Shown here piece after piece: positions 1-9,222 of a stretch of 64,000 nucleotides of DNA. The stretch lies in NCBI RefSeq assembly GCF_029213205.1, contig NZ_JARGNH010000008.1:66046-130045 (forward strand). The letters are read 5' to 3'. A model generated the notes under the pieces. The model saw nothing but the letters and a program-made list of their open reading frames with translations, ran no database searches and was not told the DNA's origin. Made by a program: the position numbers and the translations under genes. The stretch's first letter is position 1. Each line of letters starts with the position of its first letter. This DNA is from Pseudooceanicola sp. (lineage in GTDB: Bacteria > Pseudomonadota > Alphaproteobacteria > Rhodobacterales > Rhodobacteraceae).

Positions 1-1935
1 CACACAGACAAACTGCCCCAGCGGAAAGTCGGCGGTGACCTGTTTGAGGTTGTTGCCGGTCGCCTTGACCACCGTCAGTTTCTTTTTGTTGCCCTTGCGC
101 CGGCTGCCGGGCACCGGGATTTCGCGGGCACCGGACAGGTATTGGCCGGTCAAGCTGGCGGGATCGGCGGCGATCGCCTCCGGGGTGCCATGCGACACCA
201 CCTGACCGCCATGGACACCGGCACCAGGGCCGATGTCGAAAACATAATCGGCCTCGCGGATCGCCTCTTCGTCATGTTCGACGACGATCACCGTATTGCC
301 CTGATCGCGCAGGTTTTTCAGCGTCTGCAACAGCCTCCCGTTGTCGCGCTGATGCAAACCGATCGAAGGCTCGTCGAGCACATACAGCACCCCGGTCAGC
401 CCGCTGCCGATCTGGCTGGCCAGCCGAATGCGCTGGCTTTCGCCGCCCGACAGGGTGCCGGAATTGCGGCTGAGCGACAGATATTCCAACCCGACATTGT
501 TGAGGAACCCCAGCCGTTCGCGAATTTCCTTGAGGATGGCGCGGGCGATTTCGTTCTTTTGCTTGCTCAGATGCTCTGGCGCGCCCTCGATCCAGGCCAG
601 CGCCTCGCGGATCGACATCTGCACCACCTGCCCGGCATGCAGCCCGCCGATCTTGACCGCCAGCGCCTCTTCACGCAGCCGATAGCCATGACAGGCGCCG
701 CAGGGACGATTGTTCTGATAGCGCTCGAATTCCTCACGGACCCAGTTCGAATCGGTCTCGCGATAGCGCCGCTCCATATTCGGGATCACACCCTCGAAGG
801 TGCGGGTGACCTGATAGACCCGGCCGCCCTCATCGTAACGAAAGGCGATTTCATCCTCGCCAGAACCATAGAGGAACACCTGTTGCACATAGGCGGGCAG
901 GTCTTTCCATTTGGTCTTGGGGTCGAATTCGTAATGCTTGGCAATCGCCTCGATGGTCTGCAGGAAATACGGGCTCTTGCCCTTGCGCCAGGGCGCCAGC
1001 GCCCCGTCGGCGATCTTCAGCGCCGCATCCGGCACCACCAGCCGTTCGTCAAAAAACAGCTCGACCCCCAGCCCGTCACATTCCGGGCAGGCGCCGAAGG
1101 GCGCATTGAAGGAGAACAGGCGCGGCTCGATCTCGGCAATGGTGAAACCACTGACCGGACAGGCAAATTTTTCTGAAAACGTGTGCCGCTCGGGCGTGCC
1201 GTCGTCCTCGGCCGGCGCGGTTTCCAGCACCGCGATGCCATCGGCCAGATCCAGCGCGGTGCGAAACGAATCCGCCAGCCGGGTTTCCAGCCCGGCGCGC
1301 ACCACGATCCGATCAACCACCACGTCGATGTCATGGCGGAATTTCTTGTCCAGGGTCGGCGGCTCGTCCAGTTCGTAGAACGCGCCATCGACCTTGACCC
1401 GCTGGAAGCCCTGTTTGCGCAGGTCGATGAATTCCTTGCGATATTCACCTTTGCGGTCGCGCACCAATGGCGCCAGCAGATAGGCGCGGGTGCCCTCGGG
1501 CATTGCCATCACCCGGTCGACCATATCCTGCACCTGCTGCGCCTCGATCGGCAGGCCGGTGGCGGGCGAAAACGGGGTGCCGGCGCGGGCGAACAGCAGC
1601 CGCAGGTAATCGTAGATTTCGGTCACCGTGCCGACGGTCGAACGCGGGTTTTTCGAGGTGGTTTTCTGTTCGATGGAAATCGCCGGGCTCAACCCGCTGA
1701 TATGATCGACATCGGGTTTTTCCATCATATCAAGGAATTGCCGAGCATAGGCCGACAGGCTTTCGACATAACGGCGCTGGCCCTCGGCATAGATCGTGTC
1801 AAAGGCGAGCGAGGATTTCCCCGACCCCGACAGCCCGGTGATCACCACCAACTGATCGCGGGGAATGTCGACATCAATGTTCTTGAGGTTGTGTTCGCGC
1901 GCGCCGCGCACCTCGATATATTTCAGCTCGGCCAT
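1..1935 (-). CDS. uvrA: UvrABC excinuclease subunit A (3' part beyond window)
   Basis: Damage-recognition ATPase of nucleotide excision repair, which loads UvrB onto lesions in the cytoplasm. The 645 residues visible start with [19 protein letters not shown]. They include Walker [10 protein letters not shown] (about residues 34-42), the Cys-rich zinc-binding segments around CPVSG/CPECDG and CGACHG, the ABC signature LSGGESQRI and Walker [12 protein letters not shown]. The usual protein is about 950 residues, so roughly a third lies past position 1. The start follows the family N-terminus. An SOS box lies 67-81 bases upstream, consistent with LexA control. Confidence 0.97.
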   Translation of the reverse strand, partial: MAELKYIEVRGAREHNLKNIDVDIPRDQLVVITGLSGSGKSSLAFDTIYAEGQRRYVESLSAYARQFLDMMEKPDVDHISGLSPAISIEQKTTSKNPRSTVGTVTEIYDYLRLLFARAGTPFSPATGLPIEAQQVQDMVDRVMAMPEGTRAYLLAPLVRDRKGEYRKEFIDLRKQGFQRVKVDGAFYELDEPPTLDKKFRHDIDVVVDRIVVRAGLETRLADSFRTALDLADGIAVLETAPAEDDGTPERHTFSEKFACPVSGFTIAEIEPRLFSFNAPFGACPECDGLGVELFFDERLVVPDAALKIADGALAPWRKGKSPYFLQTIEAIAKHYEFDPKTKWKDLPAYVQQVFLYGSGEDEIAFRYDEGGRVYQVTRTFEGVIPNMERRYRETDSNWVREEFERYQNNRPCGACHGYRLREEALAVKIGGLHAGQVVQMSIREALAWIEGAPEHLSKQKNEIARAILKEIRERLGFLNNVGLEYLSLSRNSGTLSGGESQRIRLASQIGSGLTGVLYVLDEPSIGLHQRDNGRLLQTLKNLRDQGNTVIVVEHDEEAIREADYVFDIGPGAGVHGGQVVSHGTPEAIAADPASLTGQYLSGAREIPVPGSRRKGNKKKLTVVKATGNNLKQVTADFPLGQFVCV

Positions 1936-2001
1936 GAGACCCCCGCAATGGCAATGCCTAAGAAATAGTTTAAGCGGGGCGTTGTTCCAACAGGAAAGTA
2001 A

Positions 2002-2016
2002 GAACATTTCGCGAAC
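2002..2016 (-). promoter_or_regulatory. LexA (SOS) box of uvrA
   Basis: On the minus strand, in the direction of uvrA, the sequence reads GTTC-GCGAAAT-GTTC. This is a perfect match to the alphaproteobacterial LexA box GTTC-N7-GTTC. uvrA is a standard LexA target, so the position supports the call. By base composition about one such match is expected by chance in a window of this size; the location is what makes this one credible. Confidence 0.8.
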
Positions 2017-2031
2017 AATCGACATGACTCT

Positions 2032-2055
2032 TAACATTCATATTTTGGAATGTTA
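2032..2055 (+). promoter_or_regulatory. SqrR/BigR-type persulfide-responsive operator over the rhodanese promoter
   Basis: A perfect inverted repeat with 8-bp arms, TAACATTC / GAATGTTA, is separated by 8 bases. It contains ATTC-N8-GAAT, the motif I recall for the Rhodobacter ArsR-family repressor SqrR (BigR family). A possible promoter overlaps it: -35 TTAACA (2031-2036), 17-base spacer, -10 TATATC (2054-2059), so a bound repressor would block RNA polymerase. The gene behind it is a rhodanese, a typical member of this regulon. The regulator itself is not in the window. Confidence 0.65.
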
Positions 2056-2095
2056 TATCCCGGTCAACATGATCCATTCCGAGACGGAGCTTTCG

Positions 2096-2464
2096 ATGTT
2101 TCACTTTCTCAATCGCAAACCGGCTGGCCTAAAAGGGCTGACCGCCGCCGACGTGGTGGCCGCTGGCGCCGCTGGCGAAATCACCCTGCTCGATATCCGG
2201 GAACTGGCCGAGATTCAGGCCACCGGCCTCGCCAAGGGTGCCGTGCATGCGCCGCTGATGACCCTGCAATTCCGCGCAGATCCGCGCCATCCCGACTACG
2301 ACAAACGGCTGAAGCCGGAGGCCAAGATCGCGGTCTATTGCGCCTCGGGCGCGCGTTCGGTCGGGGCTATTCGGATCCTGAAAAGCCTTGGCTATGGCGA
2401 TGTGCATAATATCGGCGGGCTGGGTCAGTGGCTGCGGGCGGGCGGTGAATTGACCAAGGGCTGA
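2096..2464 (+). CDS. Single-domain rhodanese-like sulfurtransferase
   Basis: A 122-residue cytoplasmic protein with one rhodanese domain. The active-site loop is CASGARS with the persulfide-carrying Cys at residue 82, preceded by the LLDIRE strand typical of the family. Such proteins move sulfane sulfur between persulfide donors and acceptors. I chose the ATG at 2096 because a purine-rich GAGACGGAG lies upstream and the protein then begins MFHFLNRK; an in-frame ATG at 2069 has no clear ribosome site. The operator at 2032-2055 suggests induction by sulfide or persulfide. Confidence 0.88.
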   Translation: MFHFLNRKPAGLKGLTAADVVAAGAAGEITLLDIRELAEIQATGLAKGAVHAPLMTLQFRADPRHPDYDKRLKPEAKIAVYCASGARSVGAIRILKSLGYGDVHNIGGLGQWLRAGGELTKG

Positions 2465-2490
2465 GCCTGAGTCGCCCCATGCGCGGGGGC

Positions 2491-3468
2491 TCAGCCCTTG
2501 CGCAACACTGCCAGCATGTCACGTGCCGCCGTTGCGGGCGCGACATCGCCGCGCGCCACCGCCGCGCCCAGCGCCGCCATCCGGGCCTGCATTTCGGGTG
2601 CGTCCAGCTGCGCCAGCAGCCCCTGGCGCACTTCCTCGCGAAACCAGAACCGGGCCTGGGCGGCGCGGATGGCGGCGAAATGCCCCTCGGTACGCCGCCA
2701 GTCCGCCAGTGTCGTCATCGCCTGCCAGGCCTCCGCCAGCCCGGTTTCTGCCACCGCCGAAACCGACATCGCCTGCGGAAACCCTTCCGGGTCCTGCGGA
2801 CGTTTGCGCAACAGCCGCAGCGCGCCGGAATAATCCGCCCGGGTCCGGGTGGCGGTGTCGAGCAACGCGCCATCGGCCTTGTTCACAAGAATCAGGTCGG
2901 CCATCTCCATGATGCCGCGCTTCACCCCCTGCAATTCATCGCCCCCCGCCGGGGCCAGCAGCAGCACGAAGAGATCGGTCATTTCCGCGACCATGGTTTC
3001 GGATTGCCCGACGCCCACGGTTTCCACCAACACCACGTCGAACCCCGCCGCCTCGCACAGCGCCACCGCCTCGCGCGAGCGGCGGGCGACACCGCCAAGC
3101 TGGGTCTGCGACGGCGATGGCCGGATAAAGGCATTGGGGTCACGCGCCAGCCGCTCCATCCGGGTCTTGTCGCCCAGGATCGAGCCGCCCGACCGGGCCG
3201 AGCTGGGATCGACCGCCAGCACCGCCACCCGCAGCCCCTGGCCAGTCAGCATCATGCCAAAGCTCTCGATAAAAGTGGATTTCCCCACCCCCGGCGTGCC
3301 GGACAGACCAATGCGCAGCGACTCGCGGCCACTGCCACGCAGTTTTTCAAGCAGCTCTGCCGCCAGTTCACGGTGATCGGCGCGGCTGCTTTCGACCAGT
3401 GTCACCGCCCGGGCCAATGCCCGACGGTCGCCTGCGATCACCTTGCATGCAAGGTCTGATATATTCAT
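2491..3468 (-). CDS. meaB: MeaB/ArgK-type GTPase, methylmalonyl-CoA mutase chaperone
   Basis: A G3E-family P-loop GTPase of 325 residues that protects and reloads the B12 cofactor of methylmalonyl-CoA mutase. Visible motifs are the P-loop GTPGVGKST (about 58-66), a Walker B-like VLVETVGVGQSE and the guanine-specificity motif NKAD. The start is set at MNISDLACKV; an upstream in-frame extension runs antisense into hrpB and is not credible. It is divergent from hrpB with only 56 bases between starts. The mutase gene is not in the window. Confidence 0.93.
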   Translation of the reverse strand: MNISDLACKVIAGDRRALARAVTLVESSRADHRELAAELLEKLRGSGRESLRIGLSGTPGVGKSTFIESFGMMLTGQGLRVAVLAVDPSSARSGGSILGDKTRMERLARDPNAFIRPSPSQTQLGGVARRSREAVALCEAAGFDVVLVETVGVGQSETMVAEMTDLFVLLLAPAGGDELQGVKRGIMEMADLILVNKADGALLDTATRTRADYSGALRLLRKRPQDPEGFPQAMSVSAVAETGLAEAWQAMTTLADWRRTEGHFAAIRAAQARFWFREEVRQGLLAQLDAPEMQARMAALGAAVARGDVAPATAARDMLAVLRKG

Positions 3469-3524
3469 TTCGTCCCCCGTGGTGTTGCGTCTAGATGCCC
3501 GCGCAGTTGCACGGAGTCCAGCCC

Positions 3525-6017
3525 ATGGACCTGCGCCCGTCACTGCCGCATAACCTCCGGGCCATGACCATGCCCCGCCTGCCAATCCACGATGCCCTGC
3601 CCGCGCTGATCGACGCGCTGCGCCGCCATGGCCGCGCCGTGCTAGAGGCGCCGCCGGGGGCCGGCAAGACCACGATGGTGCCGCTGGCGATGCTTGAGGC
3701 CGGGCTGACGACGGGCCGCATCCTGATGCTGGAACCGCGCCGCCTGGCGGCCCGCGCCGCCGCCACACGGATGGCCGAAACCCTGGGCGAAGCGCCAGGC
3801 CAGACCGTGGGTTACCGAATCCGGGGTGAGGCGAAAACCAGCAAAGCCACCCGGATCGAAGTGGTGACCGAGGGCATCCTGACCCGGATGATCCAGTCCA
3901 ATCCCGATCTGCCCGGCATTGGCGCGGTGATCTTTGATGAATTCCACGAACGCTCGCTGAATGCCGATCTGGGGCTGGCGCTGTGCCTGGAAATCGCCGG
4001 GGCCCTGCGCGACGATCTGCTGTTGCTGGCAATGTCGGCCACCATGGACGCCGGGCCGGTCGCCGCGCTGATGGACGCGCCGCAGATCACCTCGGAGGGG
4101 CGGATGTTCCCCGTCGAAACCCGCTGGCTGGATCACCCCCGGCCCCGCACCGCAAGGCTGGAGCCCGATGTCGCCGCGCTGATCCTGCAGGCACTGGACG
4201 AGACGACCGGCGGGGTTCTGGCGTTTCTGCCCGGCGAGGGCGAGATTCGCCGGGTCGAAGCGGCGCTGCGCCCGCGCCTGCCCGCCGGGGTTCAGCTGCG
4301 CCCGCTGTTTGGCGCGATGGATTTCGCCGCCCAGCGCGCCGCGATCCGCCCCGAAGCGCAGGGGCGCAAGCTGGTGCTGGCCACCTCGATTGCCGAAACC
4401 TCGCTCACCATCGAGGATATCCGGGTGGTGGTCGATGCCGGTCTCGCCCGCCGGTCACGCTTTGATCCAGGATCGGGCATGGCGCGGTTGGTCACCGAAA
4501 AGGTGACACGGGCCGAGGCCGATCAGCGCCGGGGCCGCGCCGGACGGGTGGCCGAAGGGCTGTGTTACCGGCTCTGGACCAAGGGGGAAGAGGGCGCGCT
4601 CACCGCCTACCCCCCTGCCGGGATCGAGGCCGAGGATCTGACCGCTCTGGCGCTGGACCTGGCGCTCTGGGGGGCCGCGCCTTCGGCGATGCCGTTCCTG
4701 ACCCCGCCCAACCCCGGCGCCTATGCCGAGGCGCAGGCGCTGCTGAAACTGCTGGGCGCGCTTGATGCAGGCGGCGCGATCACCGCCCATGGCCGGGCGC
4801 TGGCGGCGCTGCCGCTACACCCACGGCTCGGTCATATGCTGATGCTGGGAGGCACCGCGGCTGCCCTGCCCGCCGCGCTGCTGTCGGATCGCGACATCCT
4901 GCCGCGCAGCGCCGGGGCGGATCTGGCGCTGCGGCTGCAGGCGGCGCGCAACCCCGCCGGCTTTGCCCGCGACAAGGGGCTGACCCTGCATCGCGCCACC
5001 CTGGAACGGGTGCGGGTCGAGGCCCGGCGGCTCACCGCGCTGACACCGAAATCCGGCAACCGCCCGGATCTGGGTATCGGCGAGCTGGCGGCGCTGGCCT
5101 ATCCCGACCGGATCGGACTGCGCCGCCCCGGTGAGGCGCCGCGCTATCTGCTGTCCGGCGGCAAGGGCGCCGTGATCGCCGCCGAAGATGGCCTGGCCAG
5201 CGCCCGGCTGATCGTTGCCACCGATCTGGACGGCGACCCGCGCGAAGCCAAGGTGCGGCAGGCGGTGAGCCTGAGCACCAGCGCCCTGCGCGATCTGTTC
5301 GGTGATCAGATCACCTGGGTCAACAGCTGCAGCTGGTCGCGACGCGAACGCCGGGTGCTGGCGCGTCAGCAGGAACGGCTGGGCGCCCTGGTGCTGGATG
5401 ACCGGGCCTGGCACGACGCGCCATCCGAGGTGATAGCGCGGGCGATGTTGGACGGGGTGCGCGAGATCGGCCTGCCCCCGCAAGAGGCCGCCCGGCTGCT
5501 GCGCGCCCGGGTGGCACTGGCCCGCGCCGAGGGGCACGACCTGCCCGACCTCAGCGACGCGGCGCTGCTGGCAGGGCTTGAGGATTGGCTGCTGCCGCAT
5601 CTCGGCGGCGTGAAATCCGCCAGCGACTGGAAAGGCTTCGATTTGGCCACTGCCCTGCGGGCGATGCTGGATTGGGATCAGACCCAGACCCTGAACCGGG
5701 TCGCGCCTGCCAGTTTCACCACCCCGCTGGGGCGCAAGATCGCGATTGATTATTCCGGCGAAGCCCCCGCCATCGCCCTGCGCCTGCAAGAGCTGTTCGG
5801 CCAGACCAGCCACCCGATGATCGCCGGTCAGCCGCTGCGCATCACCCTGCTCTCGCCCGGCGGACGGCCGGTCCAGGTGACCATGGATCTGCCCGGATTC
5901 TGGACCAGTTCCTATGCGGATGTGCGCAAGGACATGCGCGGGCGCTATCCGAAACACCCCTGGCCCGAAGAACCGACCAGCGCCGCCCCGACCCTGCGGG
6001 CGAAGCCGCGCAGGTAG
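3525..6017 (+). CDS. hrpB: ATP-dependent helicase HrpB
   Basis: A DEAH/RHA-type superfamily 2 helicase of about 830 residues. Motif I is PPGAGKTT, motif II DEFHE, motif III SATMD and motif VI QRRGRAGR, followed by the HA2 region and the long HrpB-specific C-terminal domain. The cellular role of HrpB is poorly defined. The start is uncertain: ATG 3525 has GGAG eight bases upstream, while ATG 3564 or 3570 would give the conserved beginning MPRLPIHDALP. It converges on argF across a repeat element. Confidence 0.93.
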   Translation: MDLRPSLPHNLRAMTMPRLPIHDALPALIDALRRHGRAVLEAPPGAGKTTMVPLAMLEAGLTTGRILMLEPRRLAARAAATRMAETLGEAPGQTVGYRIRGEAKTSKATRIEVVTEGILTRMIQSNPDLPGIGAVIFDEFHERSLNADLGLALCLEIAGALRDDLLLLAMSATMDAGPVAALMDAPQITSEGRMFPVETRWLDHPRPRTARLEPDVAALILQALDETTGGVLAFLPGEGEIRRVEAALRPRLPAGVQLRPLFGAMDFAAQRAAIRPEAQGRKLVLATSIAETSLTIEDIRVVVDAGLARRSRFDPGSGMARLVTEKVTRAEADQRRGRAGRVAEGLCYRLWTKGEEGALTAYPPAGIEAEDLTALALDLALWGAAPSAMPFLTPPNPGAYAEAQALLKLLGALDAGGAITAHGRALAALPLHPRLGHMLMLGGTAAALPAALLSDRDILPRSAGADLALRLQAARNPAGFARDKGLTLHRATLERVRVEARRLTALTPKSGNRPDLGIGELAALAYPDRIGLRRPGEAPRYLLSGGKGAVIAAEDGLASARLIVATDLDGDPREAKVRQAVSLSTSALRDLFGDQITWVNSCSWSRRERRVLARQQERLGALVLDDRAWHDAPSEVIARAMLDGVREIGLPPQEAARLLRARVALARAEGHDLPDLSDAALLAGLEDWLLPHLGGVKSASDWKGFDLATALRAMLDWDQTQTLNRVAPASFTTPLGRKIAIDYSGEAPAIALRLQELFGQTSHPMIAGQPLRITLLSPGGRPVQVTMDLPGFWTSSYADVRKDMRGRYPKHPWPEEPTSAAPTLRAKPRR

Positions 6018-6024
6018 CATCGCC

Positions 6025-6087
6025 GTGAGGGGGCGCTGCCCCCTCGGCCTGCGGCCTCACCCCCGGGATATTTCGGACCAGAGGAAG
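6025..6087 (+). repeat. Convergent-junction intergenic repeat, copy A
   Basis: Starts 8 bases after the hrpB stop, between hrpB and argF. It begins with the hairpin GGGGGC-GCT-GCCCCC, nested inside GTGAGG/CCTCAC, and ends with CCCCCGGGATATTT then GGACCAGAGGAAG. Near-identical copies lie at 41892-41953 and 56045-56103 in the same orientation relative to the upstream plus-strand gene. It probably serves as a 3'-end or terminator element. Confidence 0.75.
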
Positions 6088-6122
6088 CGGGGGGCGGAAA
6101 TCCGTACGCTACCGGCGCAGGC

Positions 6123-7049
6123 TCAGACCCCGAGGCACCAGCGCATGATTGCCTTTTGGGCGTGCAGGCGGTTTTCGGCCTCGTCGAACACCACCGATTG
6201 CGGCCCGTCCATCACCGAAGAGGTCACCTCTTCGCCGCGATGCGCGGGCAGGCAATGCATGAACAGGGCGTTGTCGCCAGCGGCGGCCATCAGATCGTCA
6301 TTGACCTGATAGGCGCGCAGCAGGTTGTGGCGGCGTTCGCGGGTGGATTGTGCATCATGCATCGACACCCAGGTGTCGGCGACGATCAGATCGGCGCCCT
6401 CGACCGCCCGCCAGGGGTCGCGCTGCAGGGTGAAATCGACGCCCAGCTCCCGCGCCCGGTCCATGTAATCGCGATCCGGGTCAAGCTGTTGCGGGCCTGA
6501 AAAGGTCATCGCGAAGTCGAATTGTTCCGCCGCATGCAGGAACGAGCCAAAGACATTGTTGCCATCGCCGACCCAGACCACCTTCTTGCCAGCGATCGGG
6601 CCTCTCTTTTCCTCGAATGTCATCACATCGGCCATGATCTGACAGGGGTGGCTGCGGTCGGTCAGGCCGTTGATCACCGGCACCGAAGCATGTTCGGCCA
6701 TTTCCTGCAGCACACTCTCGTCAAAGGTGCGCAGCATGATCAGGTCGACATAGCGCGACAGCACCCTTGCGGTGTCGGCGATGGTTTCGCCATGGCCAAG
6801 CTGCATGTCCTGCCCGGAGAGCACCATGGTCTGCCCGCCCATCTGCCGCACCCCGACGTCAAACGACACCCGGGTCCGGGTCGAGGGTTTTTCAAAGATC
6901 AGCGCCACCATTTTCCCGGCCAGCGGCTGTTCGTCGTCCGCCGCGCCGCGGCTGCGTCCGGCACGGGCGGTTTTCATCGCGGCGGCGGAATCGAGCATGG
7001 CGCGCAGCGCGGCCTTGTCGGTGGTGTGGATGTCGAGAAAATGGTTCAT
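6123..7049 (-). CDS. argF: Ornithine carbamoyltransferase
   Basis: Joins carbamoyl phosphate and ornithine to citrulline in arginine biosynthesis. The protein has 308 residues, normal for the family. The carbamoyl-phosphate motif STRTR is at about 56-60, HPCQ is in the middle, and the ornithine-binding motif [10 protein letters not shown] lies near the C-terminus. It lies 62 bases behind argD on the same strand, so the two are likely one arginine operon. Confidence 0.96.
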   Translation of the reverse strand: MNHFLDIHTTDKAALRAMLDSAAAMKTARAGRSRGAADDEQPLAGKMVALIFEKPSTRTRVSFDVGVRQMGGQTMVLSGQDMQLGHGETIADTARVLSRYVDLIMLRTFDESVLQEMAEHASVPVINGLTDRSHPCQIMADVMTFEEKRGPIAGKKVVWVGDGNNVFGSFLHAAEQFDFAMTFSGPQQLDPDRDYMDRARELGVDFTLQRDPWRAVEGADLIVADTWVSMHDAQSTRERRHNLLRAYQVNDDLMAAAGDNALFMHCLPAHRGEEVTSSVMDGPQSVVFDEAENRLHAQKAIMRWCLGV

Positions 7050-7111
7050 TGGTCAATAGGTCCTTTGGCGCCACCCTACGGGGCGGCGCCGGTTCAGCGA
7101 TATTGGGCGGA

Positions 7112-8287
7112 TCAGCCCGCGGAAACGGCTGTCGCGGCAGCGTCGAGCCGGGCAATCGCCTCGGCGATCTCGTCGTCGGTGATGTTCAGCGGCGGCAGCA
7201 GACGGATGACATTCTCAGCCGCCGGAACGGTGATCACCTCGGCCGCATAGCCCGCCTTGACCACCTCGGTATTGGCGGTGACGCATTTCAGCCCCAGCAT
7301 CAGCCCCTGGCCGCGCACCTCGCAAAACACCTCCGGATGGCTGGCCACCAGCCCTTCCAGTTTCTGGCGCAGCAACCCGGCCTTGCGATTCACCTCGGCC
7401 AGGAACTCCGGCTCGGCGACCACGTCGAGCACCGCCATCCCGACCGCACAGCCCAGAGGATTGCCGCCATAGGTGGAGCCATGGGTGCCCGCCGTCATCC
7501 CCGAGGCGGCGCCTTCGCTGGCCAGCACCGCGCCCAGCGGGAAGCCGCCGCCGATGCCCTTGGCCACCATCATGATGTCGGGCGTGATCCCGGCCCATTC
7601 ATGCGCAAACAGCCGCCCGGTGCGGCCAACCCCGCATTGCACCTCATCCAGGATCAGCAGGGTGCCGGTTGCGTCGCAGAGTGCGCGCAAATCTTTGAGA
7701 AAGGCATCGGGCACCACGGTGATCCCGCCCTCGCCCTGGATCGGCTCGATCATGATCGCGGCAGTCTTGTCGGTCACCGCCGCCTTGACCGCGTCGATAT
7801 CGCCCAGCGGCAGCTGGACAAAGCCGGGCAGCAGGGGGCCAAAGCCCTTGACCATCTTTTCGGTGTTCACCGCAGCGATGGCGGCGGAGGAGCGGCCATG
7901 GAAGGCGCCGTGAAAGGTGATGATCTCGACCCGTTCCGGCGCGCCGGCCTCATAGTGGTACTTGCGCGCCATCTTCACCGCCAGCTCACAGGACTCGGTG
8001 CCGGAATTGGTAAAGAACACCGTATCGGCAAAGGTCTCGGCGACCAGCTTGTCGGCCAGCGCCTGCTGCTGCGGGATCTCGTAGAGGTTGGAGACATGCC
8101 AGAGCTTGCCCGCCTGTTCGGTGAGCGCCGCCACCAGCCCCGGATTGGCATGGCCAAGCACGTTCACCGCGATGCCGGAACCGAGGTCGAGGAACCGGCG
8201 ACCGTCCTCTTCGATCAGCCAGGTTCCTTCGCCTTTGGCGAAGTGCAGCGGCGCGCGGGCGTAGGTCGGCAGGACAGAGGGGATCAT
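7112..8287 (-). CDS. argD: Acetylornithine aminotransferase
   Basis: A PLP-dependent class III aminotransferase of 391 residues, converting N-acetylglutamate semialdehyde to N-acetylornithine; many also act on succinyl-diaminopimelate. Motifs seen are [22 protein letters not shown] and [15 protein letters not shown] with the PLP lysine. The link to argF downstream favours the arginine role over other class III aminotransferases. Confidence 0.94.
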   Translation of the reverse strand: MIPSVLPTYARAPLHFAKGEGTWLIEEDGRRFLDLGSGIAVNVLGHANPGLVAALTEQAGKLWHVSNLYEIPQQQALADKLVAETFADTVFFTNSGTESCELAVKMARKYHYEAGAPERVEIITFHGAFHGRSSAAIAAVNTEKMVKGFGPLLPGFVQLPLGDIDAVKAAVTDKTAAIMIEPIQGEGGITVVPDAFLKDLRALCDATGTLLILDEVQCGVGRTGRLFAHEWAGITPDIMMVAKGIGGGFPLGAVLASEGAASGMTAGTHGSTYGGNPLGCAVGMAVLDVVAEPEFLAEVNRKAGLLRQKLEGLVASHPEVFCEVRGQGLMLGLKCVTANTEVVKAGYAAEVITVPAAENVIRLLPPLNITDDEIAEAIARLDAAATAVSAG

Positions 8288-8571
8288 CTGGATATCCTCG
8301 AAATTGCGGAGCCATGACAGAGCATGGGTCTCTGGGCCAAGTCAATGTTGGGGGGTGTTTATCCGGTTTGTGCGTCGGGTGCACGGGAACACAGGCGAAG
8401 GACGTCAGACGCTGCGGCGTCGACGTCGGATCAAAGGGATATGGGCCAGCGTGTTCATATCCGCCGTTTAGCGCAAGCCCAGCCCGTTTGCAAAGCGGAT
8501 TTTGCGGCAAGGTCCCGCCACCGTCCGAACCCGGCTATGGCGCCCCGCAAAACCCCGGATTAGAGAGGGGC
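8288..8571. other. Divergent intergenic region, argD / DUF1007
   Basis: 284 bases without a credible gene. It must carry promoters for argD (minus) and for the DUF1007-NicO pair (plus). The plus-strand half holds several strong hairpins (see 8401-8552). A ribosome-binding sequence AGAGAGGGG (8563-8570) precedes the ATG at 8572. Confidence 0.7.
8401..8552 (+). promoter_or_regulatory. Structured leader RNA upstream of DUF1007-NicO, possible riboswitch
   Basis: Three hairpins lie in tandem. H1 (8401-8427) has an 11-bp stem GACGTC.GACGC / GCGTCGACGTC with one bulged A and a TGCG loop. H2 (8437-8462) has arms GGATATG / CATATCC around 12 bases. H3 (8500-8552) has 8-bp outer arms TTTTGCGG / CCGCAAAA enclosing CGCCA / TGGCG and CCG / CGG. 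I could not match a known class; the cobalamin box and the CGCAACTG core are absent. The metal-transport gene pair downstream makes metal or cofactor sensing a reasonable guess. Confidence 0.45.
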
Positions 8572-9222
8572 ATGACCGTACGATCCTGCCTTTTTGCCCT
8601 GATTCTGAGTGTTCTGGCCCTGCCGCAACGGGGCGGGACCCATCCGCATGCCTTTATCGACGGCGGTCTCGGCTTTGTTATGGCGGACGGGCAGATCACC
8701 CATCTTTCGGTGACCTGGATCCACGATCCGCTCTACACCCTGTTCGCGATTACCGAGGCCGGGCTGGACCCGGATGGCGACGGCAGGTTGAGCGAGGCCG
8801 AGGTCGCCTCTCTGGTGCGGATCCATCAACAATGGATCGAAGGCTTTGCCGGTGACAGCTATCTCTGGGCGGATGACCAGCCGGTTGGCCTGTCCAAACC
8901 ACAGGCCGCGCAGGGGCGGATGCTGCCGGATGGACGCTTTCAGATGGAATTCGTCAGGGCGCTGGATCGGCCCGTCGATCCGCGGCTCGCCCGGGTCACC
9001 GCCAAGGCCTATGACCCGACCTATTACACCGCCTATGCCCTCACCGAAGCGCCAGCGGTCCGTGGCGATCCGGCCTGCCGGACACAGGTGACGGCAGCCC
9101 GCCGCGATCCCACAGACGCCGAGATGCTGTCGCAATTGGCGCTGCTTGACCGCGACGACAGCCCCGAAGACCCCAGCATCGGCGTGCGCTTTGCCGATAC
9201 GATCAGCCTGCAATGCGACTAG
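8572..9222 (+). CDS. DUF1007 family periplasmic protein with EF-hand loop
   Basis: 216 residues with a signal peptide (MTVRSCLFALILSVLALP) followed by HPHAF, the usual DUF1007 beginning. DUF1007 proteins occur next to NicO-type Ni/Co transporters and are thought to deliver or bind metal in the periplasm. Unusually, a canonical EF-hand loop, DPDGDGRLSEAE, is present at about residues 64-75, with acidic ligands at positions 1, 3, 5 and 12. The gene overlaps the start of the transporter by 10 bases, so translation is probably coupled. Confidence 0.85.
   Translation: MTVRSCLFALILSVLALPQRGGTHPHAFIDGGLGFVMADGQITHLSVTWIHDPLYTLFAITEAGLDPDGDGRLSEAEVASLVRIHQQWIEGFAGDSYLWADDQPVGLSKPQAAQGRMLPDGRFQMEFVRALDRPVDPRLARVTAKAYDPTYYTAYALTEAPAVRGDPACRTQVTAARRDPTDAEMLSQLALLDRDDSPEDPSIGVRFADTISLQCD

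Noticed and set aside
8340-8571. Cobalamin riboswitch before the DUF1007-NicO pair
   Set aside because: GGTGCACGGGAA looks superficially similar, but the order of elements is wrong and the CGCAACTG core and B12 box are missing.
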